This document shows positions 55,057 through 64,000 of a stretch of 64,000 nt of DNA, piece after piece (the first letter of the stretch is position 1; each line of letters begins with the position of its first letter). Made by a program: the position numbers and the translations under genes. Source of the stretch: Albidovulum sp. (GTDB taxonomy: Bacteria; Pseudomonadota; Alphaproteobacteria; Rhodobacterales; Rhodobacteraceae). The stretch spans positions 1 to 64,000 of the forward strand of contig JACKKB010000003.1 of assembly GCA_020637635.1 (NCBI GenBank), read 5' to 3'. The notes beneath the pieces were generated by a model. That model saw only the letters and a list, made by a program, of their open reading frames with translations. It was not told the origin of the DNA and did no database searches.

Positions 55057-56655
55057 TCATTCCGCCGTGGCTGTGGCGGAAAGCGTCCGCGCCGCCATCC
55101 ACTTGCCGAGATCCTCCGCCTGGGCCGCGTCGAGCCTGAGCCCGAGCTTGCTGCGCCGCCACAGCACATCCTCCGCCGTCCGGGCGAATTCCTTGTCCAT
55201 GAGCCAGGCCACCTCGGTTTCGGTAAGCCCGGCGCCGAAATCGCGGCCGAGGTCGCCGGCTGTCCCGGCCCCGCCCAGAACCTGCGCCGCCTCGGTTCCG
55301 TAGGATCGCGCAAGGCGACGGGTGGTGAACGGGTCGAGAAAGCCGAAACGCGCGCCGAGATCGGCCACGAGCGCTTCGAACCCGTCGACCGCGAAATCGC
55401 CGCCCGGCAGCGGTGCTCCGGCCGTCCAGGGTCCGCCCGGCACCTCCAGATGCACGCCGATCCTCTCGAGCGCGCCCTCGGCGAGCCGGCGATAGGTGGT
55501 GATCTTGCCGCCGAAGACGCTCAGGATCGGCGCCCCGCCACCGGCATCGACCTTGAGCGTATAGTCGCGCGTGGCGGCGGTCGCGCTGCTCGCGCCATCG
55601 TCGTGGAGCGGGCGCACACCCGAATAGCTCCAGACGATATCCTCGTCGCCGATGGCCTTGGCGAAGTAGCGGTTCGCGAAATCGATCAGATAGCGGCGCT
55701 CTTCCGGTGTGCAGACCGGCTTCGTGAACGGGTCCTCGTGTTCCGCATCCGTGGTGCCGATCAGGGTGAAATCCGTCTCGTAGGGGATGGCAAAGATGAT
55801 CCGCCCGTCGGAGCCCTGAAAGAAGTAGCACTTGTCGTGATCGTAGAGCCGCCGCGTCACGATATGCGAACCGCGCACCAGCCTGATGCCGTCGCGCGAT
55901 GCGACATGCACCCTCGACCGGATGATCTCGCCCACCCAGGGTCCGCCGGCGTTGACCAGCATCCGCGCCAGGGTGACCGATGTCTCGCCGGTTGCCGTGT
56001 CGCGGGTCTCGACGCGCCAGAGCTTTTCCGCGCGCGTGGCCGAGATTACCTCGGTCCGGGTCCGGATCCGGGCGCCACGGGCTTCGGCATCGCGGGCATT
56101 GAGAACCACAAGCCTGGAATCGTTGACCCAGCAATCCGAATATTCATAGGCCTTCCGGAAGCGCGGGTTCAGCGGCCGACCCTCGGGCGTGCCGGCGAGC
56201 GACAGCGTCGCGGTGCCGGGAAGGACCTCCCGCCCGCCGAGATGATCATAGAGGAAAAGGCCAAGGCGGATCAGCCAGGCAGGCCGGCGCCCGCGCATCC
56301 AGGGAACGAACATGCTCAGCAGCTTCGATGTCGGCGTTTCGGTATCGAAGCGCATGTCCTCGTGATAGGGCAGCACGAAGCGCATCGGCCAACTGATATG
56401 CGGCATCGCCCGCAACAGCACTTCCCGCTCGATCAGTGCCTCGCGCACGAGCCGGAACTCGAAATACTCCAGATAGCGCAGGCCGCCGTGGAAAAGCTTG
56501 GTCGAGGCCGAGGACGTCGCCGAGGCGAGGTCGTTCCTCTCGGCCAGCACGACCGACAGGCCGCGCCCGGCCGCATCCCGGGCGATGCCGCATCCGTTGA
56601 TGCCGCCGCCGATGATGAAGAGATCGACCGTTGCGGTGTCAGAAGACTGCGTCAA
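55057..56655 (-). CDS. glpD: glycerol-3-phosphate dehydrogenase (aerobic, FAD)
   Basis: 532 residues. FAD-binding DLFIIGGGINGCGIARDAAGRG, then SSASTKLFHGGLRYLEYFEF and RLVRGSHIV, and the C-terminal helical domain ending DLGKWMAARTLS. It oxidises glycerol 3-phosphate to dihydroxyacetone phosphate at the membrane. The best start is TTG at 56655, directly after GGGAGAGG; the only upstream ATG (56724) lies inside the putative operator region and adds unrelated sequence. Confidence 0.94.
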   Translation of the reverse strand: MTQSSDTATVDLFIIGGGINGCGIARDAAGRGLSVVLAERNDLASATSSASTKLFHGGLRYLEYFEFRLVREALIEREVLLRAMPHISWPMRFVLPYHEDMRFDTETPTSKLLSMFVPWMRGRRPAWLIRLGLFLYDHLGGREVLPGTATLSLAGTPEGRPLNPRFRKAYEYSDCWVNDSRLVVLNARDAEARGARIRTRTEVISATRAEKLWRVETRDTATGETSVTLARMLVNAGGPWVGEIIRSRVHVASRDGIRLVRGSHIVTRRLYDHDKCYFFQGSDGRIIFAIPYETDFTLIGTTDAEHEDPFTKPVCTPEERRYLIDFANRYFAKAIGDEDIVWSYSGVRPLHDDGASSATAATRDYTLKVDAGGGAPILSVFGGKITTYRRLAEGALERIGVHLEVPGGPWTAGAPLPGGDFAVDGFEALVADLGARFGFLDPFTTRRLARSYGTEAAQVLGGAGTAGDLGRDFGAGLTETEVAWLMDKEFARTAEDVLWRRSKLGLRLDAAQAEDLGKWMAARTLSATATAE

Positions 56656-56707
56656 TGCCTCTCCCTCGCCCCCTCGAAAGGGACACCCTGCGCCTGATAT
56701 GCGCCAG

Positions 56708-56754
56708 AACGAACATGATCGCAATAAGTTTGCGTTCGTTATGGTTCGCTTTCG
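56708..56754. promoter_or_regulatory. candidate GlpR operator between glpD and glpR
   Basis: Perfect 7-bp inverted repeat AACGAAC (56708-56714) and GTTCGTT (56734-56740), with further TTCG steps at 56745 and 56751. GTTCG at 56734 and 56744 are 10 bp apart, on one helix face. TTCG-rich repeats are typical of DeoR/GlpR operators. It sits in the divergent glpD/glpR region; binding is inferred. Confidence 0.55.
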
Positions 56755-56898
56755 TGCAGGTTTCCGATCTTGAGCGACGAATCTCGCACAAGCTGACTGT
56801 CTGCGTTCGGATCGACCGCGACGTGATCGACGCTACGCCCAGAGATTTGCGCACTTGCCCGGATCGCGCGCACGAAGCTACCCTTGCCGCCACGGTTG

Positions 56899-57699
56899 AT
56901 GACGGTCCCAAAGAAAGTGAGCCGCTTGTCGCAGACATTTCGCCACCCCGAGATTCTCGAGATCGCCCGCCGCGACGGCAAGGTCACGGTCGAAGGGCTG
57001 GCCAGTCATTTCGGCGTGACGCTGCAGACCATCCGCCGCGACCTCACCGACCTTGCCGGGACCGGGCGTCTCGAACGCGTGCACGGCGGCGCGATCCTGC
57101 CGTCGAACACGACAAACATCCGCTACGAGGAGCGGCGCTGGCTCAACCCGGCCGCCAAGGCCGCGATCGCCAGGGCCTGCGCCGAGCGCATCCCGAACGG
57201 TGTGTCGCTGTTTCTCAACATCGGCACCTCGACCGAGGCGGTCGCGCGCGAACTGCTCGAACACAGCGGGCTCATGATCGTGACGAACAACATGAACGTC
57301 GCGAACATCCTTGCCGGCAATCCGGACTGCGAGATCGTCGTGACCGGCGGTCACCTGCGCCGCTCCGACGGTGGCCTGATCGGCAATCTTGCCGAAACCA
57401 CGATCCGCCAGTTCAAGTTCGACCTCGCCGTCATCGGCTGTTCGGCCCTCGACCGCGACGGCGACATGCTCGACTTCGACATTCAGGAAGTGAGCGTAAG
57501 CAAGGCAATCCTCGAATGCGCGCGCCGGACCTTTCTGGTCGCCGATCACACCAAGTTCTCGCGCAGCGCCCCGGCACGGATCGCCTCGCTCGCCGAGATC
57601 GATGCCTTCTTCACCGATGGCCCGCTGCCCGCCGGAATCGAGGCCGCCTGCGCGGAATGGGGCACCGAGATCCTGCTCGCCGGGCCCGGCACCCCCTGA
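56899..57699 (+). CDS. glpR: DeoR/GlpR family transcriptional repressor
   Basis: 266 residues. DeoR-type HTH (HPEILEIARRDGKVTVEGLASHFGVTLQTIRRDLTDL, in two stretches), HGGAIL hinge, and a sugar-phosphate isomerase-like sensor domain (IGTSTEAVARELL, VTNNMNVANILAG, DLAVIGCSALDRDGDMLDFD). Divergent from glpD, so control by glycerol 3-phosphate of the glp genes is the likely role. ATG 56899 or GTG 56920 are both possible starts. Confidence 0.9.
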   Translation: MTVPKKVSRLSQTFRHPEILEIARRDGKVTVEGLASHFGVTLQTIRRDLTDLAGTGRLERVHGGAILPSNTTNIRYEERRWLNPAAKAAIARACAERIPNGVSLFLNIGTSTEAVARELLEHSGLMIVTNNMNVANILAGNPDCEIVVTGGHLRRSDGGLIGNLAETTIRQFKFDLAVIGCSALDRDGDMLDFDIQEVSVSKAILECARRTFLVADHTKFSRSAPARIASLAEIDAFFTDGPLPAGIEAACAEWGTEILLAGPGTP

Positions 57700-57723
57700 G
57701 CTGCCGGGCGTCCCCCGCGCCTC

Positions 57724-58185
57724 TCATGCGCCATCGTCGTCCTGATCATGCGGCGGGCCGAAGCGGCGGATGAGCTGGGCCTTGATCTGGTCGCGTGCCT
57801 GCCGATAGGCGGCAAGCCGCGCCTCGCGCGTCTCGCCGATGCCCGAGGGGTCCATGACCGGCCAGTATTCGACATCGAGGTGGAAGAACCGCGTCAGTTC
57901 CAGCGCCTGACGCTGGCTTGCCGGCGAGAGCGCGATCACCAGGTCGAACTGGCCCAGATCGTCGCCCCACTGCTGCATTTCCTCGAAGCTGCGCGACCGG
58001 TGCCGCGACAGTTCGATCCCGAGTTCCTTGCACACCGCAACCGAAAAGCCGTCGATCTCGATGTCGTTCTTGACCCCGGCCGACTGCACATAGCAGGCGT
58101 GCCCATAGAACTTCTTCATCATGCCTTCCGCCATCGGCGAACGGACCGCATTGTGATCGCAGCAGAACAGAACAGAGTTCGGCAT
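57724..58185 (-). CDS. low molecular weight protein-tyrosine-phosphatase/arsenate-reductase-like protein
   Basis: 153 residues. P-loop FCCDHNAVRSPMAEGMM (CX5R with Cys near residue 8-9) and DPSGIGETREARLAAYRQ with the general-acid Asp. GGGGAGGGG precedes the ATG at 58185. It may dephosphorylate proteins or reduce arsenate; the pairing with hisD and UPF0262 gives no hint. Last gene of that operon, its frame touching the UPF0262 stop region. Confidence 0.85.
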   Translation of the reverse strand: MPNSVLFCCDHNAVRSPMAEGMMKKFYGHACYVQSAGVKNDIEIDGFSVAVCKELGIELSRHRSRSFEEMQQWGDDLGQFDLVIALSPASQRQALELTRFFHLDVEYWPVMDPSGIGETREARLAAYRQARDQIKAQLIRRFGPPHDQDDDGA

Positions 58186-58202
58186 CCCCTCCCCTGCCAC
58201 GA

Positions 58203-58682
58203 TCACCCTCCGAAATGCAGGACGCAGATGAGGGTGAAGAGGCGCCGCGCAGTGTCGATATCGAGCTCGGCCTTGCCCTCGAGTCGCTCCTGCAATACCC
58301 GCGCGCCCTCGTTGTGAATGCCGCGCCGTGCCATGTCGATCGCCTCGATCTGCGCCGTGGGCAGCCGCTTCACGGCATCGAAGTAGCTTTCGCAGATCTG
58401 GAAGTAGTCCTTGACCACCTGTCGGAACGGGCCGAGCGACAGATGGATCTCGCCGACCCGTTCCCCGTTCTCGCGCGAGAGATCGAACACCAGCCGCTTT
58501 TCGCGAATGGCGAGGTCAAGCCGGAACGGGCCCTCGGGCTGCGGAGCGCCATTGTGCGCGGGCAGGGCAAAGCTGTTGTCCTCGAGAAGATCGAAGATCG
58601 CGACCCGGCGCTCCTGCTCGATTTCCCGCGTCGGTGTCGGCAACCCGGTGTCGTCGATCTCGATCTGGCAGATCCGGCTCAT
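58203..58682 (-). CDS. UPF0262 family protein
   Basis: 159 residues, soluble. Family pattern: ICQIEIDDTGLPTPTREIEQERRVAIFDLLEDN, then LDLAIREKRLVFDL and RRGIHNEGARVLQERLEGKAELD. Alphaproteobacterial family of unknown function, usually encoded with hisD as here: its ATG overlaps the hisD stop (ATGA, 58679-58682). Confidence 0.92.
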   Translation of the reverse strand: MSRICQIEIDDTGLPTPTREIEQERRVAIFDLLEDNSFALPAHNGAPQPEGPFRLDLAIREKRLVFDLSRENGERVGEIHLSLGPFRQVVKDYFQICESYFDAVKRLPTAQIEAIDMARRGIHNEGARVLQERLEGKAELDIDTARRLFTLICVLHFGG

Positions 58683-59992
58683 GCGCTCTCTCCATGGTTC
58701 AACCGGGCGAGCCGCGCCCGCACCGACAGCCCGTGCGCCTCGAGACCTTCCGAGAAGGCAAGGCACTCGGCCGCTGGCCCGATCGCCGCGAGAGCTGCCG
58801 GCGTCATGCGCGCCAGGGTCGTCCGCTTCAGAAAGTCCATGACACTCAACCCGCTTGAAAACCGCGCCGAACGCGCGGTCGGCAACACATGGTTCGGCCC
58901 GCCAGCGTAGTCCCCGATCGCCTCCGGCGTCCAGCGTCCGAGGAAGATCGCACCGGCATGGGTGATCGCTGGCAGGAGCGCCTCCGGGTCTGCAACGCAA
59001 AGCTCCAGATGCTCGGGCGCGACCCGGTTCGAAAGCGCCGCCGCCTCGGCCAGATCCCGCGCCACGATCACCGCGCCAAAGTCGCGCCAGCTTGCGCCGG
59101 CGATCGCGCGCCGGTCCAGAGTCTCGAGGCGCCGCGCCACGGCATCGGCCACCGCCCGGGCAAGGCCCGCATCGGTCGCAACGAGGATCGCCTGGGCGCT
59201 GTCGTCATGTTCCGCCTGACTGAGCAGGTCGAGCGCGATCCAGTCGGGATCGTTGTCGCCGTCGGCAATGACGAGAATTTCCGAGGGCCCCGCGATCATG
59301 TCGATGCCGACGCGCCCGAAGACCTGGCGCTTGGCCGCCGCCACATAGGCATTGCCGGGGCCGGTGATCTTGTCTACCGCCTCGATCGTCTCGGTCCCGT
59401 AGGCCAGCGCGGCGATCGCCTGGGCCCCGCCGATCCGGTAGACCGTATCGACTCCGGCGAGCTGCGCCGCGAGCAAGACCAGCGGGTTCACTGCGCCATC
59501 CGGCGTCGGGCAACAGATCACCAGCCGTTCGACACCCGCCACCCGCGCCGGGATCGCGTTCATCAGGACCGAGGACGGATAGGAGGCAAGCCCGCCCGGC
59601 ACATAGAGCCCCGCCGCCGCGACCGGCGTCCAGCGCCAGCCAAGCTCGGCGCCCGCGCCGTCCGTCCACCGCGCATCCTCGGGCATCTGGCGCTCGTGGT
59701 AGGCGCGGATCCGCTCGGCCGCGAGTTCGAGGGCCGCGCGTTCCGCATCCGGAACCCGCGCGATCTCCGCCGCGATCTCGGCCGCCGAAAAGGCGAACGC
59801 GCCGGGCTCGAGCGCGAGCCTGTCGAAGCGCCGCGTCAGATCGGACAGGGCCGCGTCGCCGCGCGCCCGGACATCGGCGATGATGCCGGACACGGCCGCA
59901 TTCACATCGGGCGCATCCTCGCGCTTGGCACCGAGGAGCGCCTGGAACGCCGGTTCGAAGCCAGCCTCTTCTGTCGACAGGAACACAGGCAT
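58679..59992 (-). CDS. hisD: histidinol dehydrogenase
   Basis: 437 residues. YVPGGLASYPSSVLMNAIPARVAGV, GPGNAYVAAAKRQVFGRVGIDMIAGPSEI (family signature, in two runs), and HAGAIFLGRWTPEAIGDYAGGPNHVLPT with zinc and catalytic residues. It performs the last two oxidations of histidine synthesis. Heads the hisD-UPF0262-phosphatase operon. Confidence 0.96.
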   Translation of the reverse strand: MPVFLSTEEAGFEPAFQALLGAKREDAPDVNAAVSGIIADVRARGDAALSDLTRRFDRLALEPGAFAFSAAEIAAEIARVPDAERAALELAAERIRAYHERQMPEDARWTDGAGAELGWRWTPVAAAGLYVPGGLASYPSSVLMNAIPARVAGVERLVICCPTPDGAVNPLVLLAAQLAGVDTVYRIGGAQAIAALAYGTETIEAVDKITGPGNAYVAAAKRQVFGRVGIDMIAGPSEILVIADGDNDPDWIALDLLSQAEHDDSAQAILVATDAGLARAVADAVARRLETLDRRAIAGASWRDFGAVIVARDLAEAAALSNRVAPEHLELCVADPEALLPAITHAGAIFLGRWTPEAIGDYAGGPNHVLPTARSARFSSGLSVMDFLKRTTLARMTPAALAAIGPAAECLAFSEGLEAHGLSVRARLARLNHGESA

Positions 59993-60090
59993 CGCGCTCT
60001 CCTTTGGCCCCGCTTACAGCGCCCCGAGGCGTCACTCAACCCGCCGGGGAACGCAGTGGCCAGGGTGCGAGAGAAGCGATGCCCGGAGGC

Positions 60091-60164
60091 TGGAGCGGGT
60101 AGCGGGAATCGAACCCGCACCTGGAGCTTGGAAGGCTCTCATGATACCATTTCACCATACCCGC
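60091..60164 (-). tRNA. tRNA-Gly(UCC)
   Basis: 74 nt on the minus strand. Acceptor GCGGGTA pairs with TACCCGC, anticodon loop in GCCTTCCAAGC gives TCC (glycine), T-arm GCGGGTTCGATTCCCGC, encoded CCA. It lies downstream of tuf on the same strand. Confidence 0.96.
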
Positions 60165-60247
60165 CCGGGCCGTCCGTTGCTTACGGGATCGGGCGGCGCT
60201 CGGTCAAGCCCGCAAACGGAGGGCGCCGCCGGCAGGCTTGTAGTGCG

Positions 60248-60271
60248 AAGGGCCGCCCGAAGGCGGCCCTT
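60248..60271 (-). terminator. stem-loop terminator downstream of tuf
   Basis: Perfect 10-bp repeat AAGGGCCGCC/GGCGGCCCTT with tetraloop (TTCG on the tuf strand), 23 bp after the tuf stop. There is no long T-tract, so termination may be partial and tRNA-Gly could be co-transcribed. Confidence 0.7.
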
Positions 60272-60294
60272 GCAGAAATCCGTTCAGGACCGGA

Positions 60295-61470
<1,176 letters not shown>

Positions 61471-61556
61471 CTCGCGGCCGCCTCGTCGCTGGGGGGGCAT
61501 ACCGCCCCGATCACTATCGCGCGCTACCTATTGGCTGGAGGGCGAAAAATCAAGCG

Positions 61557-62219
61557 TCAGTTGGCCGGGGCGACAGGGGCCGTGGCAGGGGCAGTCGCGG
61601 GGGCTGCGGCAGGGGCTGTCTGCGGTGCCACCCGCGCCCCCGCACCCGCGCCGCCGGCGGCGGCGAGGGCGGCGCGCGCCGCCACCGCCTCGGGCGTGAA
61701 CCAGGCCTTGTTCTCGACCAGCCAGTCGTTGATGATCCTTGCCGCATTCGTCGCCAGATTTTCCATCTGCTGCTCGCGTGACTGGGTGAGACCCGAGCCG
61801 ACGACCGTCTCGCCCGAGAGCCGCTCGAAGACGTTGAACTGCTTGGGCTCTGCGTTGACGGTGCGCTGCGCCGTGTCGTCCCAGACGTTGACGGTGATCG
61901 CCAGAACCGATTTCGGCGACAGCACCACCGGGATTCCCGGAATCGCCAGCGCATAGGCATCGACGCCGATGCCGATGTGATAGAGCTTGTCGCCCTGATA
62001 GCGGCCCATGCGGTCGCCGACCGCCTTCTTCAGAACCGCCTCCCACTCTTCGGCACTGGCCTGACGCGAGGGGCCGACGGGCTTGGCGTTCTTGGCCACC
62101 ACGATGTTGTAGCCGAGCCGGAAGTCGCCGAAATCCTTCGGCGGCTGGCTGAGATCGTTGCCGCCGCAGCCGGCAAGAAGCGCCACCGACACCAAGAGAC
62201 CGAACACGCTGCGCAGCAT
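61557..62219 (-). CDS. lipoprotein of unknown function with Ala/Pro-rich tail
   Basis: 220 residues. Lipobox ALLAGC after a short signal. The core (DFRLGYNIVVAKNAKPVGPS, AITVNVWDDTAQRTVNAEPKQFNVFERLSG) is beta-rich and resembles a DUF4136-like or curli-accessory-like lipoprotein fold, but I do not assign a family. The last about 35 residues are low-complexity Ala/Pro/Thr (APATAPATAPVAPAN). ATG 62219 is chosen because GGGGG lies seven bases upstream; 62225 is too close. Confidence 0.75.
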   Translation of the reverse strand: MLRSVFGLLVSVALLAGCGGNDLSQPPKDFGDFRLGYNIVVAKNAKPVGPSRQASAEEWEAVLKKAVGDRMGRYQGDKLYHIGIGVDAYALAIPGIPVVLSPKSVLAITVNVWDDTAQRTVNAEPKQFNVFERLSGETVVGSGLTQSREQQMENLATNAARIINDWLVENKAWFTPEAVAARAALAAAGGAGAGARVAPQTAPAAAPATAPATAPVAPAN

Positions 62220-62343
62220 CGCCATACCCCCATTCGCCACCCCAGCCATAGCCGAGCACGGCGGCCGGAGCAATGTGCCGCCGCTCTGCCGCGCTGGCGA
62301 AGCGGGCAAGAGGCGCTATAGTCCTCTGCGAAGGATCGACCAG

Positions 62344-63717
62344 ATGGACCAGCCGGCGACGCCCCGCGACCCGACCGCCCTGCCCGTGCGCGTGCCGCTC
62401 GCCTCCCGGCCGCTCGGCGTGATGGAGACGCTCGGCACCGCGCGGCGCAACCTTCTGGAGCTCATCCCCGAGATCGCGACCCGTCAGCCGATGGTCTCGG
62501 GCCGCACGGTGAAGCGCTGGCACATGGTGATGGACCCGGGCGCGAACCGCCGCATCCTCAAGGACGCGCTCGGGACCTACCCGAAATCCGACGTGACGAA
62601 GCTGATCCTGCGGCCCGCAATCGGCGAAAGCCTGTTCGTCGCCGAGGGCGCTCACTGGCTTTGGCAGCGCCGCGCCGCCGCCCCGGCCTTTTCCCCGCGC
62701 CACGTCGAGGCGCTGGCCCCGGTCATGACCGCCGCCGCCGAACGCGCGGCCCGCCGGATCGGACAGACCGCCGGGCGCCAGGCCAACCTCTTCGACGAGA
62801 TGGTGACCGCCACCTTCGAGGTCATCGCCGATGTGACGCTTTCAGGCACACCGGCCTTCGACCGCGCCGAGGTCCATCGCGCGATCAACGCCTATATCGA
62901 CACGACCGCCAAGGTCTCGCTTCTCGACATCATCGGCGCGCCCACCTGGGTGCCGCGGCTGTCGCGGCTTCGCGCCGGGCCTGTGCTGCGCACCATGCGC
63001 AGCATGGCGGACCGCGCCATCGCCGAGCGCCGCGGCACCGGCCCGTCGCTTCCGCCGGACCTGCTCGATCTGCTCCTGGAGGGCGCCGACCCAGAGACCG
63101 GGCGCCGCATGAGCACGGCGGAACTGCGCGACAATCTCCTGACCTTCATCGTGGCCGGCCACGAGACGACGGCGCTGACGCTGGCCTGGGCGCTCTACCT
63201 CTGCGCCTTCGATCCGTCGATCCAGATTCGCGCCCGTGCCGAGGCGAGCGCCGTGCTCGGCAACCGCGCGGCGCAGGTGACAGACCTTCCCGCCCTGTCG
63301 CTCTGCCGCCGCATCATCGACGAAACGCTGCGCCTCTATCCGCCCGCGGCCTTCCTGTCGCGCACCGCACGCGGGCCCGACAGGCTCTGCGGGCGCGAGA
63401 TCCGGCGCGGCGATACGGTGATGCTGCCGATCTACGCGCTCCACCGCAACCACCTGCTCTGGCCCGATCCCGACCGCTTCGATCCCGACCGCTTCCTCGA
63501 TCCCGACCGCATCGACCGTTTCGCCTACCTGCCCTTTGGCGGCGGACCGCGCATCTGCATCGGCGCCTCCTTCGCCCTGCAGGAGGCGACGATCATCCTC
63601 GCCACGCTTCTCGCGCGCTTCCGCTTCGAGCCCGTGGCGGGCCGCGACCCGGAGCCCGCGCTGATCCTGACCCTGCGCCCCGAGGGCGGTGTCTGGCTTT
63701 GCGCGACGCCGGCGTGA
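62344..63717 (+). CDS. cytochrome P450
   Basis: 457 residues, soluble. Oxygen-activation helix I motif FIVAGHETTALTL (about 267-279), ExxR in DETLRLYPPAAFLSR, PERF-like DPDRFDPDRF, and the heme-binding loop YLPFGGGPRICIGASFAL with axial Cys405. An orphan P450: no ferredoxin or reductase gene is next to it. Similar to fatty-acid/lipid-type bacterial P450s (CYP4-like heme loop), substrate unknown. Confidence 0.93.
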   Translation: MDQPATPRDPTALPVRVPLASRPLGVMETLGTARRNLLELIPEIATRQPMVSGRTVKRWHMVMDPGANRRILKDALGTYPKSDVTKLILRPAIGESLFVAEGAHWLWQRRAAAPAFSPRHVEALAPVMTAAAERAARRIGQTAGRQANLFDEMVTATFEVIADVTLSGTPAFDRAEVHRAINAYIDTTAKVSLLDIIGAPTWVPRLSRLRAGPVLRTMRSMADRAIAERRGTGPSLPPDLLDLLLEGADPETGRRMSTAELRDNLLTFIVAGHETTALTLAWALYLCAFDPSIQIRARAEASAVLGNRAAQVTDLPALSLCRRIIDETLRLYPPAAFLSRTARGPDRLCGREIRRGDTVMLPIYALHRNHLLWPDPDRFDPDRFLDPDRIDRFAYLPFGGGPRICIGASFALQEATIILATLLARFRFEPVAGRDPEPALILTLRPEGGVWLCATPA

Positions 63718-63795
63718 GGCGACGGGCGGGATTTTCCCCTTTCCATCGAAGGTCGCCACGCTAGGCTTGCCCGACCTAACCAAGGGGGGTGTCAG

Positions 63796-64000
63796 ATGAG
63801 TCTCATGGGTACTTTGGCGAAAGTCGCGATCGGCGTCGTGGTTGCCAAGGGCGTGACCAGCATGGTGCAGAAGGCCGGCGGCAGGGGCACGACCTCGGCC
63901 GGCGGTGGCGGCGTCTTCGGCGGCGCGCATTCGCCCGGCAACTCGACGGCGGGCGGCGCCGGAGGCGGGCTCGACAATATTCTCGGCGATCTTCTCGGTG
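63796..64000 (+). CDS. DUF533 (tellurite-resistance TerB-like) protein, partial
   Basis: The first 68 codons of a gene that runs off the window. MSLMGTLAKVAIGVVVAKG followed by a Gly/Ser-rich stretch (GGGGVFGGAHSPGN) and GGGLDNILGDLLG is typical of the DUF533/YebE family N terminus. AAGGGGGG precedes the ATG. Confidence 0.7.
   Translation, partial: MSLMGTLAKVAIGVVVAKGVTSMVQKAGGRGTTSAGGGGVFGGAHSPGNSTAGGAGGGLDNILGDLLG

Overview
The window is one stretch of a high-GC alphaproteobacterial chromosome, most likely family Rhodobacteraceae (Rhodobacter/Rhodovulum/Defluviimonas type). The grounds are gene content and order: mdh-sucCD-sucAB-lpd followed by sdhB(lipoprotein)ADC, the paired ethylmalonyl-CoA-pathway enzymes Mcl1 and Mcl2, a SucB with two lipoyl domains, and small families typical of this group (TIGR02300, UPF0262).

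Region by region. 1-26.3 kb is a central-carbon block: mcl2 (minus), a TauE-type permease (minus), then mdh, a secreted protein with an EF-hand loop, sucC, a low-GC foreign-looking ORF, sucD, a sulfotransferase, sucA, sucB, three small proteins and lpd (all plus). A GntR/FCD regulator, a YgjP-type peptidase, a TIGR02300 protein, tRNA-Ala(GGC), an ArsR plus SRPBCC pair, a DUF1989 protein and a solitary RTX metalloprotease follow. The sdh operon (minus) is divergent from mcl1 (plus). 26.6-33.8 kb holds accA, a GlcD-type FAD oxidase, a fatty-acid-hydroxylase-like protein, divergent hemC/hemE and a PhoX-like protein. 34.0-45.5 kb is a catabolic-looking block: a trimethylamine-dehydrogenase-type flavoprotein, a three-subunit molybdenum hydroxylase with its own MoaD-like protein, then a complete spermidine/putrescine-type ABC importer. 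45.5-52.0 kb (minus) is an operon of SPOR lipoprotein, D,D-carboxypeptidase, tmk, holB, tatD, an MBL hydrolase and an AEC permease. After tRNA-Ser(UGA) comes a degraded accessory patch, then glpK and glpD (minus) with divergent glpR. The end holds a phosphatase, UPF0262, hisD, tRNA-Gly(UCC), tuf, a lipoprotein, a cytochrome P450 and the start of a DUF533-like gene.

The most interesting signal is regulatory. The palindrome GTGATCAC, in a shared frame near TTTCGTGATCACAAA, occurs as a pair 21 bp apart upstream of sucC, as a second 21-bp pair plus a third copy exactly 84 bp further on in the sdhC/mcl1 divergent region, and once 7 bp before the start codon of the GntR/FCD gene in the same block. 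I infer an autoregulated GntR-family regulator tying succinyl-CoA synthetase, succinate dehydrogenase and malyl-CoA lyase together. Other points of note are the foreign insert between sucC and sucD, the molybdenum-hydroxylase cluster with its own sulfur carrier and a flavoprotein lacking one cluster cysteine, and ABC permeases with very large extra segments.
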